Source: Prosapia bicincta (Eukaryota > Arthropoda > Insecta > Hemiptera > Cercopidae). Taken from it: DNA of 64,000 nucleotides. A model generated the notes under the pieces. The model ran no database searches and had not been told where the DNA came from. It worked only from the letters and a program-made list of their open reading frames with translations. Positions within the stretch are counted from its first letter, which is position 1, and each line of letters opens with the position of its first letter. The DNA lies in contig JBAIZL010000003.1 in assembly GCA_036971475.1 (NCBI GenBank), positions 51,252,842 to 51,316,841 on the forward strand, given 5' to 3'. Below, piece after piece: positions 47,756-59,166 of the stretch. The translations under genes and the position numbers were made by a program.

Positions 47756-48810
47756 AGACCCCTAGTGTGTATGTTGGTGTAGTGAACAACATTTACTAAC
47801 AAAAATATTTTAAAAGTTTGTCATTTTTCAGATTCAAATAATAATCAAGTCCAATTTTTGTAAAATATTGATTTAGGCTAAATAAAACTGTAGTTATAAT
47901 ATTGCTACAAAAATAAAAATGTTAGATTAAAAGAATTGAAAAGAATATTTCTTACACATTAACCATAACTTTATGTAAAATATAATAGAAGAATTGGTTA
48001 CCATTAATAATATTTTTTTTAAAGCTAAAAAACGTCGTAGAACTTTTAATAACCTGACTCCATTACGGTTAGTTAAAAGAAGTTAATTCACCTCTCAACA
48101 AAATTTTGAATTTTGCAACGATAGATGAATAGAATTTAAGATAAACAAGACATTTTCGTTTTTTACACAATAATACTGTGATATTGTCAATAAGTCAAAA
48201 TCAGTTTACCTCTTTTTTTAATAAAGATTAAGTCTGTACAAATACAGAGCACTTTCTATATTGGAGGAAAGGACTCACTATTTTTTGGCAATCAAGGATC
48301 ACCTATGTTTGTTTGTTTGCTGTTTTAAACCAAACACTACACAAGGCTTTAGTACTTTCAGGTGGACATCTTGCTACCAAGTATACTTCTCCGCTAAACC
48401 TGGACTCTAATTTTTCTCAAATTTTTTTAGTTGAGGAACCAGTGATTCTAATTTTTTATTTCTACTCAATACTCAGTTAAATTCATATTGTGCAATTTAT
48501 TTTATGAATTACAATGAGAATTGCAAAACTTTATGTCTGTTTTCTCTAGGAAATTACATAAAATATCTATTTTTTATCATGAGTTACATACTTTAAACAG
48601 CAAAGCTGAAAACTGAACTGTACTGGATTTTTGTCATTTGCACTAGTTAGTTTATTGTTTTTGTATAATGTATTTCAAGTATTAGGTAGGTTTAATTAGG
48701 GTGTTCTCCTCCAAAGGCTCTGGTGCATGCTCCCCCAAAAGGTTTTATAACACTGACAAAAGCTGCAGTCAAGTTGATAACAAGAATAGTTAATTACTTC
48801 TGTAAGATAA
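47756..48810. other. Intron-like AT-rich DNA, no exon recognised
   Basis: Nothing supported beyond AT-rich unique sequence. Confidence 0.35.
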
Positions 48811-48814
48811 AATA

Positions 48815-49390
48815 TGTGGTCAAATTCACAACCCCCAGAAAATGTTATTTTCTAATTGTGATATTCAACCCCCAACCTTGCAGTTTCAGGTTTGCGTAAC
48901 TTAATAAAACGGAATTCTAAGAAATTACCTCTCTTTAAATAAAATACATGATCAAATTCACAACCCCCCAGAAAATGTTATTTTCTAATTGTGATATTCA
49001 ACCCCCAACCTTGCAGTTCCAAGTTTGCAGAACTTAATAAAACGGAATTCCAAGAAATTATTTTTCTTTAAATAAAATACATTATCAAATTCACAACCCC
49101 CAGAAAATGCCAATTACTACTCATGATATTCAACCCCCAACCTGGCACTCCCAGGTTAATGCCAACAAATTACTCCTCTTAAGATAATATATGTAATCAA
49201 ATTCACTACCCCAACAAAAATCTTGATTACTACTCGTGATATTCAACCCCCAACTTGAAAGCCAAGAAGTTTCTATATCTTACGATAAAATATGTAATCA
49301 AATTTACTATCCACTCCAAATATACACTACTACTAGTGATATTCAATCCCTGACCTAGCACTTCCAAGTTTGTGCAACTTAATCAAACAA
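48815..49390 (+). repeat. Degenerate ~100-130 bp tandem repeat, five copies
   Basis: tcaaattcacaacccc-type blocks recur at about 48830, 48953, 49084, 49196 and 49298, each followed by gatattcaacccccaac or a decayed form. The first two copies are nearly identical over 120 bases; the last two are shortened and diverged, so expansion is uneven in age. Confidence 0.9.
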
Positions 49391-50222
49391 AATGCCAAGC
49401 ATAATTTAAGATCTCGGTAGTGCAGGTATCCATTAACATCCCATAGGATACGGTATGTATTTATGTCTTGCAAAATAATTTAAATTCATTGAGACCAGCG
49501 GTTGTGCTGTATGGAATTCAGTTTAAAAGTCTTTTGATTTTGTTAGTTCATTTTATTTGTAAAAATAATTACTTACCTTAAGTAGGTAAATCATTGAGTT
49601 TAATTTATTTCAGAATCTTAAATATTGATGAAACCATAATTTGAAAAGGATCCAACCTGTCTAAATAATTTTTTAGTTTTGTGTTTGTCACATGATTTTA
49701 ATGGCAATATTTTAATTCTAAGGCTTTTAATAATACATATTTAAAAGTATTCTATTTTATATTTTACTTTATTTAGAGTGAAAAGGACTTGGTGCTTCTA
49801 TTGCCTGAAAAAAGAAGTAAATATTCGTGCATGAAAGAAGAAAATGTAAACCTAAAATGCATTAATAATGTTTGGATCTAGAAAAGCCAAGAATTCCTAT
49901 TTGAAAAACCAAACAGAGCTTAAAAAGAGAAGGGATTAGACTGGAGATTAAGTGTGTAATGGATGTGGATAAAAGCCAAAGTGTATCTAGATCCCACTGG
50001 TGTTTGGGTTTGCTACACTACTCATAAGATTAAAATCTCTTTGTCATTTTAAATGAAGATGTAAGACTGAAATAGGTGTTGTGTGTTTTACAAGAACTGT
50101 TTTTAAACAGTGTATATGAGCACTGTTTAAAGAGCATTAAGAATTACAAATATATTGTTTTACAATTTAAATGTAAAGTGTCGAAGATTGCCTTTATATT
50201 CTATGAAGTGTCTTGATTTAGG
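49391..50222. other. Spacer with an ambiguous exon-like segment
   Basis: At 49779 an acceptor-like tttactttatttag is followed by 34 open plus-strand codons to TAG. The minus strand has an equally good acceptor (cttcttttttcag) at the same place. Without a partner exon on either strand I do not call a gene. Confidence 0.3.
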
Positions 50223-50224
50223 TA

Positions 50225-50638
50225 CAGTAGAACATTGATAAATTAGAATAACTGGATCAGTGCCCCAACCACGTTATGCAAAGACTAGGAAAAATATATT
50301 TATCAAAGAATATTATTTAAATCATGTGAATGTACATATTGTATATATAGGTAAACTCCACTGGAATTCATTTCTTGGCAAATAAATCTGCAATTTTGCC
50401 TTTTTAAATATGTGAGCCATTTTCCTGCTGTGTGATCATAAAGTCTTTTTAGCATAAGAAGCACACAGCATTATTTTGTTTATTTGTAGGTCTTAGACGT
50501 TTTTATTGTTGTTAGACTTTTTATGCATGTACTATACTTATTTGATTTTTATTTATTTTATTTCTTTGTTTATATTGTACATACAAATCATTCCCAATTA
50601 TCTGGAGATCTGGGGTATCACTTATCATGGTTCTACTG
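50225..50638. mobile_element. pogo/Tigger-like MITE with TA target duplication
   Basis: Left end cagtagaacattgataaatt and the complement of the right end cagtagaaccatgataagtg are inverted repeats, flanked on both sides by TA (50223-50224, 50639-50640), the target site of Tc1/mariner and pogo elements. The interior shares gtaggtcttagacgttttta with the element ending at 27612. About 414 bp, no transposase. It may have been moved by an element like the relic at 44581. Confidence 0.8.
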
Positions 50639-50640
50639 TA

Positions 50641-53380
50641 CCAATGAATGTTAACAGAATGTTGGTAGGTGTTGGTCAATAATTAGTTATATTATTTTAT
50701 TTTCATTACAAACATTAAACCTTACTGAATTTATTTGGACTAACACAGTAACAAGTAAACTAATAGTAATGGCCCAGTTAATTGTTGGGTGAGAAAGTTT
50801 AGAAACTGGCTTAGGTAAGTCAAGTAGACGCAGAAGAGAGACTGAAAACCCTAGCGTAAATATTTATTATCATATGTCATTGTGTAAGAATGGTAATTTA
50901 AATTACAACAGCTGGGAACAACAAAACACTCCTTTAAGTTATTGTTACTTAGTTAGAAATGCAACTACTTATACATTATGGATGTGAAATTTAAAATGTT
51001 AAAAGTAAAACAATTAAAATTTTTATATTTTTCTTTTTAATTTTCCTTCAGACTATAAGCAATAAATGAATTGCTAGATACACTCTTTTACATAGTAATG
51101 ACAATAGAATAATTCTATCCTTAGTAAAGGACTAAATATCATAATAGATGTAATAGGAATGTTATCGCATCTATATACAACATATTATGTAAATTCAATC
51201 CCTCTTGAATACCTTAACACAGAGAATAAAATTATAACTCCTAAGTGTAAACAAAATGGTTTAAGAGACAATGGTTTTGAATGAAATTACATTACTAAAT
51301 CCTAGAGTTGTTACTTTCAAGACATCTCCAAAAATAAGCAAATATTACAAAGTTGAATTGCTGACTAACTGATGCTTCATCTTTCCCTGTACTCACATCC
51401 AACTACTGGCAACATTTACACATTACGATAAACTGTAGCATTAAACTAGACATTGCCCAGGTCTGACAGCACACAATATAACGGGTGCATCGGGTATGAT
51501 TAAATTATTTTTTTTTTAAATAAGAAAAATGTTTATGATAATGTAAAAAATGTCTTGCACATTTTGTTACTATATATAGATTCAATGAGGTTGTTTGTTT
51601 TCAGTAAGTTTGGACAGACAGAAAGCGTGACTCAAATCTCACAAAACCATTCTTAGGCCAAGACATACATTTAGGTGATTTAATTTACTTATTGAACACA
51701 AAATACAACAGTAAAATTATACTCAAATTTTATTCCCCAGTAATGTTATTAAGCCACATGTAAATTTCTAATAATATTAATATATATATATTATTAAAGT
51801 TGTTAATATAAAGTTTACTTTTTTGAAATAATTGTCAGGCCAACCTCCTTGTTATTGATAGGGAGAAAAGGGTACTGCATATACTTCTGGGCCTAGGGGA
51901 TGGCGGTATAAACTCCTGGGCCCAGGGGGCATCAAAGCTATATCCAAATCTGACCCAGCAATCTAATACTTTGTTTCTTACATAAAAATGTTTAGTTGGG
52001 TAAATGTTTCCACAAAATTAAAATTATTTTCTTATAACAATTAGGGATTTTTTTCAGTATTCAAACATAAGCAAGTTTCAAAATTGGTTTGTAAGTTTAA
52101 GGTCACTTACTCAAGCCACTAGAGTACCTCAGTCGCATTTATATTAATTTTTTAAACTAATTAATGAAACCCTACTAGAAGTAGCCTAAATATGGTATTT
52201 ATTTGTAATACATCTACCATATTATTAATATTTAGTTATTAAAATATTAATATATAATAATTTGCAATAATAAGGCCATACTCTTGTAAATGTAACTTTC
52301 AGCATGCACTTTCAACAGCTTGTAAAACATACTTAATCGAACTTTGAAAAGGTCAATTATTATAAAACGTTATTATATACCAGGTAAAATATTTATACCT
52401 AAAATTTAATATCATTTTCATGGATGAAAGGCTCTATATTTTATATATTGTTTTTTTAAAAAAAAAAATCTAATTTTATACTGCTAAATTATGTGATTTT
52501 GTTTATTAAATTAAGTTGCTATGTATTAAAAAGAAAACCATTAACAAAATTTAGATGAAACTTCAAAATAAGTTGATAAGAAATTTTTATGTATTATAAT
52601 TTAGACTTGCGTTTAGATAGCAACTGGGAAATATTTAGGTATTTGAAGAATTAGCAAATGAATAGGAAAAATCTTAACCAGGCAATAATATAACAAAAAC
52701 CCCAGAAAGGTGGGAAAATAGTGAAACTTGGCTAACAAATGTCAAAAATACACTAACTTATAATTATTATTACTTATTATTGTAACTGTACAACTGTTCG
52801 ATTTAAGTTATATTGGAATTATGAGTTTTATGAGTTTTTTTGTTAATAGGAAAAGTTAAACAATTAATCTTATACAATTTTCCAGTTACAAAACCCATGA
52901 TGAACTATAGAGATCAAAATATTTGTAAAGAAAAGTGCTCAATGCACTATATACGCTAAACGGTAAAATGTGATTATGTATTTTGCTTTAAATTTGCTAA
53001 ATGTCAAAGTACACTGAGATAAAACAAGGGTGTTAGAAAAATTACAAGGGCTTTAATCACCAAAATAGTTGGCCAGCCAATAACAAATTGAAAAGAATAT
53101 AGAATAAGAAGTACCAGAAATTAATGCAGATTTCATATTTCTAACAGAAACGTATCTATAATAGTTTAAGGTAATAAATAAAATGTTTTATTAATCCACA
53201 AAACCTATTTGGGTTCATTACGATAGCTGCAGTTCTGGAGCTACAACTTTAACAATTACATCATTTTTTGAATTGTTCACATCGTTCATTTATAATCTAC
53301 AGCTAAATAATTATAAATATAATATACATTGCATGCAAACTTGAGTCATCTAAGTAAGTTAGAAGGAACAAAAAATCAAT
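50641..53380. other. Probable first intron region of the minus-strand gene; no exon recognised
   Basis: AT-rich, lying downstream (minus strand) of the signal-peptide exon. A near-duplication (ctgggcctaggggatg / ctgggcccagggggca) occurs at 51888-51940. No further exon could be identified by eye. Confidence 0.35.
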
Positions 53381-53458
53381 GGCCGTCCTTGGGGGGCGGT
53401 GGCATGGCAACCAAATTGATTGTTTCGTTCAGCTTAAAGTAAACCATGATTTTCTTAC

Positions 53459-53536
53459 CTGAGCGAAATAAAACACATCAATACTCCCTAAAGAGATGCA
53501 CAGTAACAGAAAACGGATATGTTGCAACATTTCCAT
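53459..53536 (-). CDS. Candidate first coding exon encoding a signal peptide
   Basis: On the minus strand, ATG at 53536-53534 opens 26 codons that run straight into CAG|GTAAGAAA, a consensus splice donor at 53458. The peptide starts MEMLQH, has a hydrophobic core FLLLCISLGSI and continues DVFYFAQ, the shape of a secretory signal peptide (short n-region with H and R, leucine-rich h-region). The intron phase is 0. A second ATG lies two codons in. An in-frame TAA upstream shows the frame starts within the exon. About 220 bases upstream is a CpG-containing segment with a TGACGTCA palindrome. The mature protein lies in later exons, which I could not find; they may be beyond the window. Function unknown. 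Confidence 0.5.
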
Positions 53537-53539
53537 AAT

Positions 53540-53830
53540 GTTTTTGACAAAAACAATGCTAAAAAAGGGCGTTCTGGCGTTTAGAAACGACCCTTTTTCA
53601 CACCACAATTAGGACTCGAATACTTCACCGAACTGTGCGGCACAGCCTAGCCTATCCTTTAAGAACTCAAAGTGAAGGATGAAACAGAACAGGAAGCTTG
53701 AATAATACGCCACTAGGAAGCAGCACTGCTTTGACATTTTGTGCGAGCTGTGTGACGTCACGCGGAGGTGATCAATGTTTTTGTTGCATTACACACCACA
53801 GGAAGCCGCTCGCTGTACTGAAGGTGTAAA
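53540..53830 (-). promoter_or_regulatory. Candidate promoter / 5' leader with CRE palindrome
   Basis: A GC-richer, CpG-containing island in AT-rich surroundings. TGACGTCA (53753-53760), the full cAMP-response-element palindrome, lies 217 bases upstream of the candidate ATG, followed by cgcggagg. No clear TATA box is seen at a suitable place. On the plus strand ctgaag|gtgtaaac near 53820 could be a donor of a divergent non-coding exon, so the island might be bidirectional. Confidence 0.4.
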
Positions 53831-53859
53831 CTTTTTTAAAACTTTGCACTTTATAATGT

Positions 53860-54058
53860 CAAAACAATGCCTATTAAAAAGTTTATTTTAATGTCCTTGT
53901 TCAATTTACAATTTTTTTAAACAATATATTTAAATAGAAATAATATAAAATATTTTTCGAAATATTTCTTAACAGAATGTTTAAAAAATCTTTATAATTA
54001 ATTAAGTTTAAACACAATTCAATTACAATGTGAAAATGAATCGCTAACATTCACTTAG
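53860..54058. other. AT-rich spacer
   Basis: Low-complexity AT-rich sequence separating the promoter-like island from the next GC-rich island. Confidence 0.4.
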
Positions 54059-54136
54059 GTGTAAAGGGTGTAGGCCCACAACTCTGTACGACCCAGATGG
54101 AGGGGGATCTTTACTTCCTAATGTGGCCTTGTACAC
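54059..54136. other. GC-rich island bounded by splice-like signals, open on both strands
   Basis: On the plus strand cattcacttag precedes and GTGAGT follows this 78-base segment. One frame is open throughout (CKGCRPTTLYDPDGGGS...). The minus strand is also open for about 45 codons (LGSKDPPPSGSYRVVG...). I cannot decide between an exon on either strand and a repeat fragment. Confidence 0.25.
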
Positions 54137-54559
54137 GTGAGTGGATCCAAAGGCCAGGGGTTTTGTGTTCAGGCTTATTATTCACAACCCTTTCATTGTC
54201 CTTCATAACCTATAATAGTTTAAATTGACTGTTAACCTTAAAAGTTTTAAAAAAAATACATTTACGATACTTTGGCGCCACAATTTCAAATTTCTAACTT
54301 CTAAATTCAATAATTTTACCTTATACATTAGTTTAATTCATTTTCAAATTATCCGTCTAGTAATTTTGACTGATATTACATGAAATCATGCATCATTATT
54401 GTTAATAAATTTCTAAATAAAGTCTAATAAATGTGTTTCTCATTGACAGATAGTGTAATGGAATATGTATGAGACATTAGTCCAGCTTTAAATTTAATCT
54501 AAAGGTCAGAGTTTGTCTATTTGCTCAGCTGACATTTTATGTGAAAAATATGATTAACA

Positions 54560-54850
54560 AGTAATTTATAGGCATATATAAAAAATTAAAGTCAATTAAA
54601 TACAATTTTATTTAGTTACTTTTTTATTAATTAATTTAAAATTAATATAAATATTGATGACATAATCACATTATTAAATGGCAAATTAGAAAGTGATATT
54701 AATTGTTAAAATTAATTAATTAAATTTAATTAAAGAATTAATATTTTAAAAAAAACAGTATTAACATCAATTACTAGTTTAAAAAAAAATTTATTTAAAC
54801 TTGAGTGAATAAAAAGTGTTTTATTAACGATTGAAAATTTGAACAAGATA
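54560..54850 (+). repeat. DR-1 copy with internal deletion
   Basis: Has the acaagtaattta start, gttacttttttattaatt, then jumps to the tail (taattaaatttaattaaaga, the hairpin half and attaacgattgaaaatttga). The cagctg and gcataccttg blocks are missing. Confidence 0.75.
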
Positions 54851-54985
54851 TGGAAATACACATAGGCTATCTATATAAGGTATTGGGTATGCGGCGATGT
54901 TTTTAGCATCAGTGAGGCTCAACTGAAACATGAAACTGAACAAAAATTGCCAAAAAAAGCAGATGTGGTTAAAAATCTGTTTTTC

Positions 54986-55171
54986 TTAGGGTGATAGAAT
55001 CGCTTCTCCGAATGTAAGATTACCTTTAAAAACGTAAGGACTAAGGTGTTTATAATATGGATAGAGCATAAACCCCGCAAGGTGGATAGTGGGGGTGGCC
55101 TAGAATGAAGTACGGGCCATCTGGTTGAAAGCTAATGTTTCGCTACTATTTCTACGTACTAGCCACCCTAA
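54986..55171. mobile_element. Possible small MITE with TTAGGGTG ends
   Basis: ttagggtgatag on the left and ctagccaccctaa on the right are inverted over about 12 bases with mismatches; the element would be 186 bp. No second copy in the window. Confidence 0.4.
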
Positions 55172-55304
55172 ATATATCGATCCAACACAAACCATGTTGC
55201 GAGTTATTTTAAATAAATACAACCTCTATTTGCAGTCGAAATGTACATAGGGATTTGAATAAAATGTTTTTGTAGTTAGAATGTTTTATTTATTTAAGCT
55301 AAAG

Positions 55305-55640
55305 CAAGTAATATAAACAAAAAGAATTAACTCAATTCCTACTCAGGTCAACAAATAGCTGTTCTACCACATAACCTATAACATAAAATCAGCTGTTTTA
55401 TGAAATCATATGTTATCACTTATTTGAAGCCAGATATTACGAAATAACTATATTGCATACATTACCTCGTTTGTAAAAAGTTTTACTAGCAAATAAAACT
55501 AAAATTAATTCATTACATTTAATTAATGAGTTATTATTAAAAAAAAAAAAACAATATTAACATCAATTGACATCCACTACAAGTTTTAAAAAATATATTT
55601 GAACTTGAGTGAATAAATAAAAAAATGTTATTAACTATAG
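55305..55640 (+). repeat. DR-1 copy, tail interrupted by a DNA transposon
   Basis: Starts caagtaatataaacaaaaag, has one clear cagctgttttat, gcatacattacc and the hairpin, and stops at gttattaac where the element at 55637 begins. Confidence 0.85.
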
Positions 55641-55920
55641 CTAGAAAAGGACATAGCTAGAGAGGGACATAGCTAGAGAGGGGCATAGCTAGAGAGGGGC
55701 ACAGGGGGGCATGTTCTCCCTCCAAGCCAATTAATTTTAGGAGAAAAATATAGCGGTAGGTTTTTAGCGAAACCGCTTCTGATAACAACAATTTTTTTAT
55801 TTAAATGTCAAAATATCATAAAATTTCTAAAGATAAAAATGTCCAAAATTTCCCCACCAGGGCTCCACCCCTGACCCTCTAAGTCATGCCCCTAAACATA
55901 TTCCTGTCTACACCACTGCT
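55637..55920. mobile_element. DNA transposon remnant, second copy, with 4x end repeat
   Basis: Related to 42115-42344. At its left end acatagctagagagg is repeated four times in tandem (55637-55700); the right end has ctacaccactgctg. It separates two DR-1 copies that face each other tail to tail. Confidence 0.6.
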
Positions 55921-56365
55921 GTCCTTGTATATATCCTGCACAAATTTTAAATCGTTAATGAAATAATTTTTATACATCCACTTAAGTTTAAATACATTTT
56001 TCTAAACTTGTAGTGGATGATACTTGATGTTAATATTGTTTTTTCAAAGTATTATAATATAATTAGTGAAGTATTAATTCATTATTTGAATATAATACTT
56101 ATTTAATTTAATTTTATATAAGAGATAAATTTTTCACAAAAGGGGCAAGGTATGCAATATCGTTATTCCGTCCTATTTGGGTTTAAATAAGTGATAACAT
56201 ATGATTTCATAAAACAGGTGATTTTATGTAATATGTTACGTTACTTTATTTATATCAATTAATTAATAATAAAAAGTTACTAAAATAAAAAAATTTCTCT
56301 GTTGACCTAAGTCGGAATTGATTTTAAAATGTTTTGTTCATATTATTTGTTTCATAAAGGATTAT
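55921..56365 (-). repeat. DR-1 dispersed repeat, minus orientation
   Basis: Runs from ccttgtatatatcctgcac (tail) through gcaaggtatgcaatat to agtcggaattga. It faces the plus-oriented copy at 55305-55640 across the inserted transposon. One cagctg has changed to caggtg. Confidence 0.85.
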
Positions 56366-57041
56366 GTTTGTAGGGTGTAGCTATGTTTACACGACCATAA
56401 CTGTTGTAAGTTTTAACCAATATGGTTTCCGACGCTTGAAATCTCTTTCATAAGATTCTTGTGTGAAATGTATATTTGAGTAGCATGTGAAAAGAAACAT
56501 CGATTTATAACATATGAACAAGTATAACCGAACAGAATGTACCGCCTGGTATTTACTGTTCTGTAAAAGGGAGAGTACAGATTTTAAAAGCTGGCAATTA
56601 CAGTAGTTTATTCTAAACGAAGGTCAATGTTCCTGACTCTGTACGATGTTTGCCATTCATTCATTAAAGCGTGCAGAAGTGTAGTTGTGCTCTAACCGAC
56701 CGTCCCGCGAGACCAATTGTCTACACTTCGCCGCATTCTTGTGGATGAGCGGTGTCAGGGCCTACGAAAGTATCGAAACGGCTGCCCTTGGATGTTTGTA
56801 GCCAAGTCACCACTTCCAGCAGATTCTTATTTACGCAAGACAAAGCTAAGTATATATTTCTTGAATGACCAAGACAGTATCACTTCTCAGGTTTTTCTAT
56901 AGCTTTGTACGATCCCCCAGTAGGCCTATGGCTATTATCACCTGGTGGGAATAAGAACGGGGAGGGGGTATCAGAGGAACATGGTCGCATACCTGGAGTA
57001 GACATGTTCTCTGTTGGGGTTGTAAAGAATATTGTTACATT

Positions 57042-57042
<1 letters not shown>
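56366..57042. other. GC-richer spacer, no gene proven
   Basis: 56700-56900 has near-50% GC and an open frame (TTG start, 61 codons) without a recognised domain. It could hold an exon, but I see no paired splice sites that support one. Confidence 0.3.

Positions 57043-57117
<75 letters not shown>
57043..57117. repeat. (TA)n microsatellite
   Basis: About 37 TA units. The 71-codon frame ending here (56905-57120) is an artefact. Confidence 0.97.
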
Positions 57118-57118
<1 letters not shown>

Positions 57119-57254
57119 GATAATGAGGAAAGTTCTCAGTAAATCGGTAAAATTTTTAAATTTTGTGTCTGATGCTCGAAACATTAAAAATTTGTGGTGT
57201 TATATTACAAAAGGATGTTTTATAACTCTAAGTGGAATGTGTCAACATAATCTT

Positions 57255-57315
57255 ATAGTACATGTTTATGGATTGTCCTTGTTTATAGTACTTGTTTATA
57301 GTACTTGTTTATAGT
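57255..57315 (+). repeat. 15-bp tandem repeat (ttatagtacttgttt), ~3 copies
   Basis: ttatagtacttgttt repeats three times just upstream of the 54-bp array. Confidence 0.8.
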
Positions 57316-57446
57316 ATTGTTTTAAGGCGATTAGCTAGATATTACCTACCTAAGATAGGTTTATCTACCAATTGTAGATATAGATATTGATTAACAAAGA
57401 TTGGTATAGATATTGCCTAACAAAGATAAATGTTTATATTGTTCCT

Positions 57447-57990
57447 GCCTACCAAGAATAAGTAATAGATATCACCTACCAAGAACAGGTAATAGATTTA
57501 ACCTGCCAAGAATAAGTAATAGATATCACCTACCAAGAACAGGTAATAGATTTAACCTGCCAAGAATAAGTAATAGATATCACCTACCAAGAACAGGTAA
57601 TAGATTTAACCTGCCAAGAATAAGTAATAGATATCACCTACCAAGAACAGGTAATAGATTTAACCTGCCAAGAATAAGTAATAGATATCACCTACCAAGA
57701 ACAGGTAATAGATTTAACCTGCCAAGAATAAGTAGTAGATATCACCTACCAAGAACAGGTAATAGATTTAACCTGCCAAGAATAAGTAATAGATATCACC
57801 TACCAAGAACAGGTAATAGATTTAACCTGCCAAGAATAAGTAATAGATATCACCTACCAAGAACAGGTAATAGATTTAACCTGCCAAGAATAAGTAATAG
57901 ATATCACCTACCAAGAACAGGTAATAGATTTAACCTGCCAAGAATATGTAATAGATATTACCTGCTAAAAATAGGTATAGATATAATCTA
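57447..57990 (+). repeat. 54-bp minisatellite (two 27-bp half-units), 10 copies
   Basis: Half-units aagaataagtaatagatatc and aagaacaggtaatagattta alternate, giving a 54-base dimer repeated about ten times with one substitution (agtagtagat). Both edges show decayed 27-base monomers (aaaataggtatagatat). The 195-codon frame 57413-58000 repeats an 18-residue block because 54 is a multiple of three; there is no evidence it is translated. Confidence 0.96.
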
Positions 57991-58079
57991 CCAAAGATAG
58001 ATGTGAATATTGTCACACAGTATGTATAGATATACAAACTTGCATTTTTGTGTGTTGTATATCTTGAGGTTTTTGGTAA

Positions 58080-58270
58080 AAAAACCTTGCAAAAAAACCA
58101 CTACTTACTGATATTTTCCAGCAGACGCGTTTCGCGATTGCGTTGTCGACACCAACAAAACACACCTGAGCAACAGTCTTGTCTGTAACTCACAGCATTG
58201 AACAATGCACTGACCTAGTGCGAAACGCGTCTACTGAATAATATCAGTAAGCAGTGGATTTTTTGCCAAG
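58080..58270. mobile_element. Foldback element with paired GAAACGCG motifs (family G)
   Basis: Arms 58092-58134 and 58221-58268 are inverted (aaaccactacttactgatat against atatcagtaagcagtgg). Both arms carry the motif: plus strand GCACT-gacct-AGTGC then GAAACGCGTC, minus strand acgcaatcgcgaaacgcgtc. Sister of 40815-41314 but much shorter, keeping the centre (cctgagcaacagtcttgtc). Confidence 0.8.
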
Positions 58271-58850
58271 TCATAGCAGAAGTGAAATATATATTCTTAC
58301 CAAAGGTAGGTATAGAATATTCCCTGGGAAGTTCTGTAGACGATATCGGTATCAGGTGTTAGCAATAGCATTCGTGATGTAATCGTAATCTCTAACGCAG
58401 TGTTTGCCTACCTCTCGTGTGTGAAGGGATAAAGAAAGGTATATTTAACTGGGTAAGACTAAGGAAGGACATAAAGGCTCCGGTAGTGGGAATAGGGGGA
58501 AGTATAAGTTTTTTTTTATTTCAAGGTCGCTTATGTGGTGTGATCTAGTCCTAGCCTGACTGAAGAGAGGCGATTACCAGCTGCCCGTTGTCTTCTTCTT
58601 TTTGTAGGCTTAGAACTACCACCGGCGATAACTTTTTCTCTTAAGGTGCTTTCGATGATTTTTCAGTTAAAATAAAAACTTTGACGAGCTCTTTCATAAA
58701 AACCCCCGGAGATCGAGGAGAGGGAGTTGATTGTAATCTTTTCACATATTTTCTGCGATCAACGTACCCTGTAAATTTTACATTTCCTTTAAAACATCCA
58801 GTTTTTTATTCTTAATACACTCATCTTGATTTCTGTTAGGAAGTCTTGTA
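58271..58850. other. GC-richer spacer, no gene proven
   Basis: At 58600 an acceptor-like ttcttctttttgtag is followed by about 20 open codons to TAA, too little to call an exon. No other feature. Confidence 0.3.
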
Positions 58851-58854
58851 TTTA

Positions 58855-59014
58855 ATTGAGTACATTTTCTGCCTTCCTTAACATTACAGTATTTTCCTTT
58901 GTTGACGCGTTCGGAATAGAACTATATTTAGGTATTGAAGATGGAGTCATTCCGAAACGCGCCGACAAAGGAAAATATTATAATGTTAGGAAAGGCAGAA
59001 AAATGTACTCAAAT
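58855..59014. mobile_element. Foldback element with hammerhead-like arm (family F), best-preserved copy
   Basis: Arms 58855-58922 and 58949-59014 are inverted copies over about 66 bases (acattttctgccttccttaa against ttaggaaaggcagaaaaatg). The right side reads tattgaagatggagtcattc then cgaaacgcgccgacaaagg; the left arm ends ttgttgacgcgttcgg. The 70-codon frame 58856-59068 crosses it and is unsupported. Confidence 0.85.
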
Positions 59015-59166
59015 ATATACATTCTGTTTGTGTTACAGATTGTATTTTATTTTGTTAGGAAAATATGAACACTAGTTGGCTTATGAATTGCTTCAATTAA
59101 TAACTCATATCAGCGTATCTTTAAAGTAACTCATAAGTCTGAATACCTACATCAGATACCTTCTTT

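Noticed and set aside
49779..49884. Terminal exon of a plus-strand gene
   Set aside because: Only 34 codons, no partner exon, and an equally good acceptor on the opposite strand at the same place.
51860..51950. Open minus-strand stretch in a GC-rich patch (37 codons)
   Set aside because: A local duplication explains the composition; no splice sites frame it and no family is recognised.
56717..56902. 61-codon frame in a GC-richer patch
   Set aside because: It uses a TTG start, has no motif and no paired splice signals; it could hide an exon but cannot be supported.
57413..58000. 195-codon open frame with a repeated 18-residue block
   Set aside because: It is a 54-bp minisatellite read in a frame that happens to be open. 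Half-units decay at both edges, and there is no signal peptide, promoter or splice evidence.
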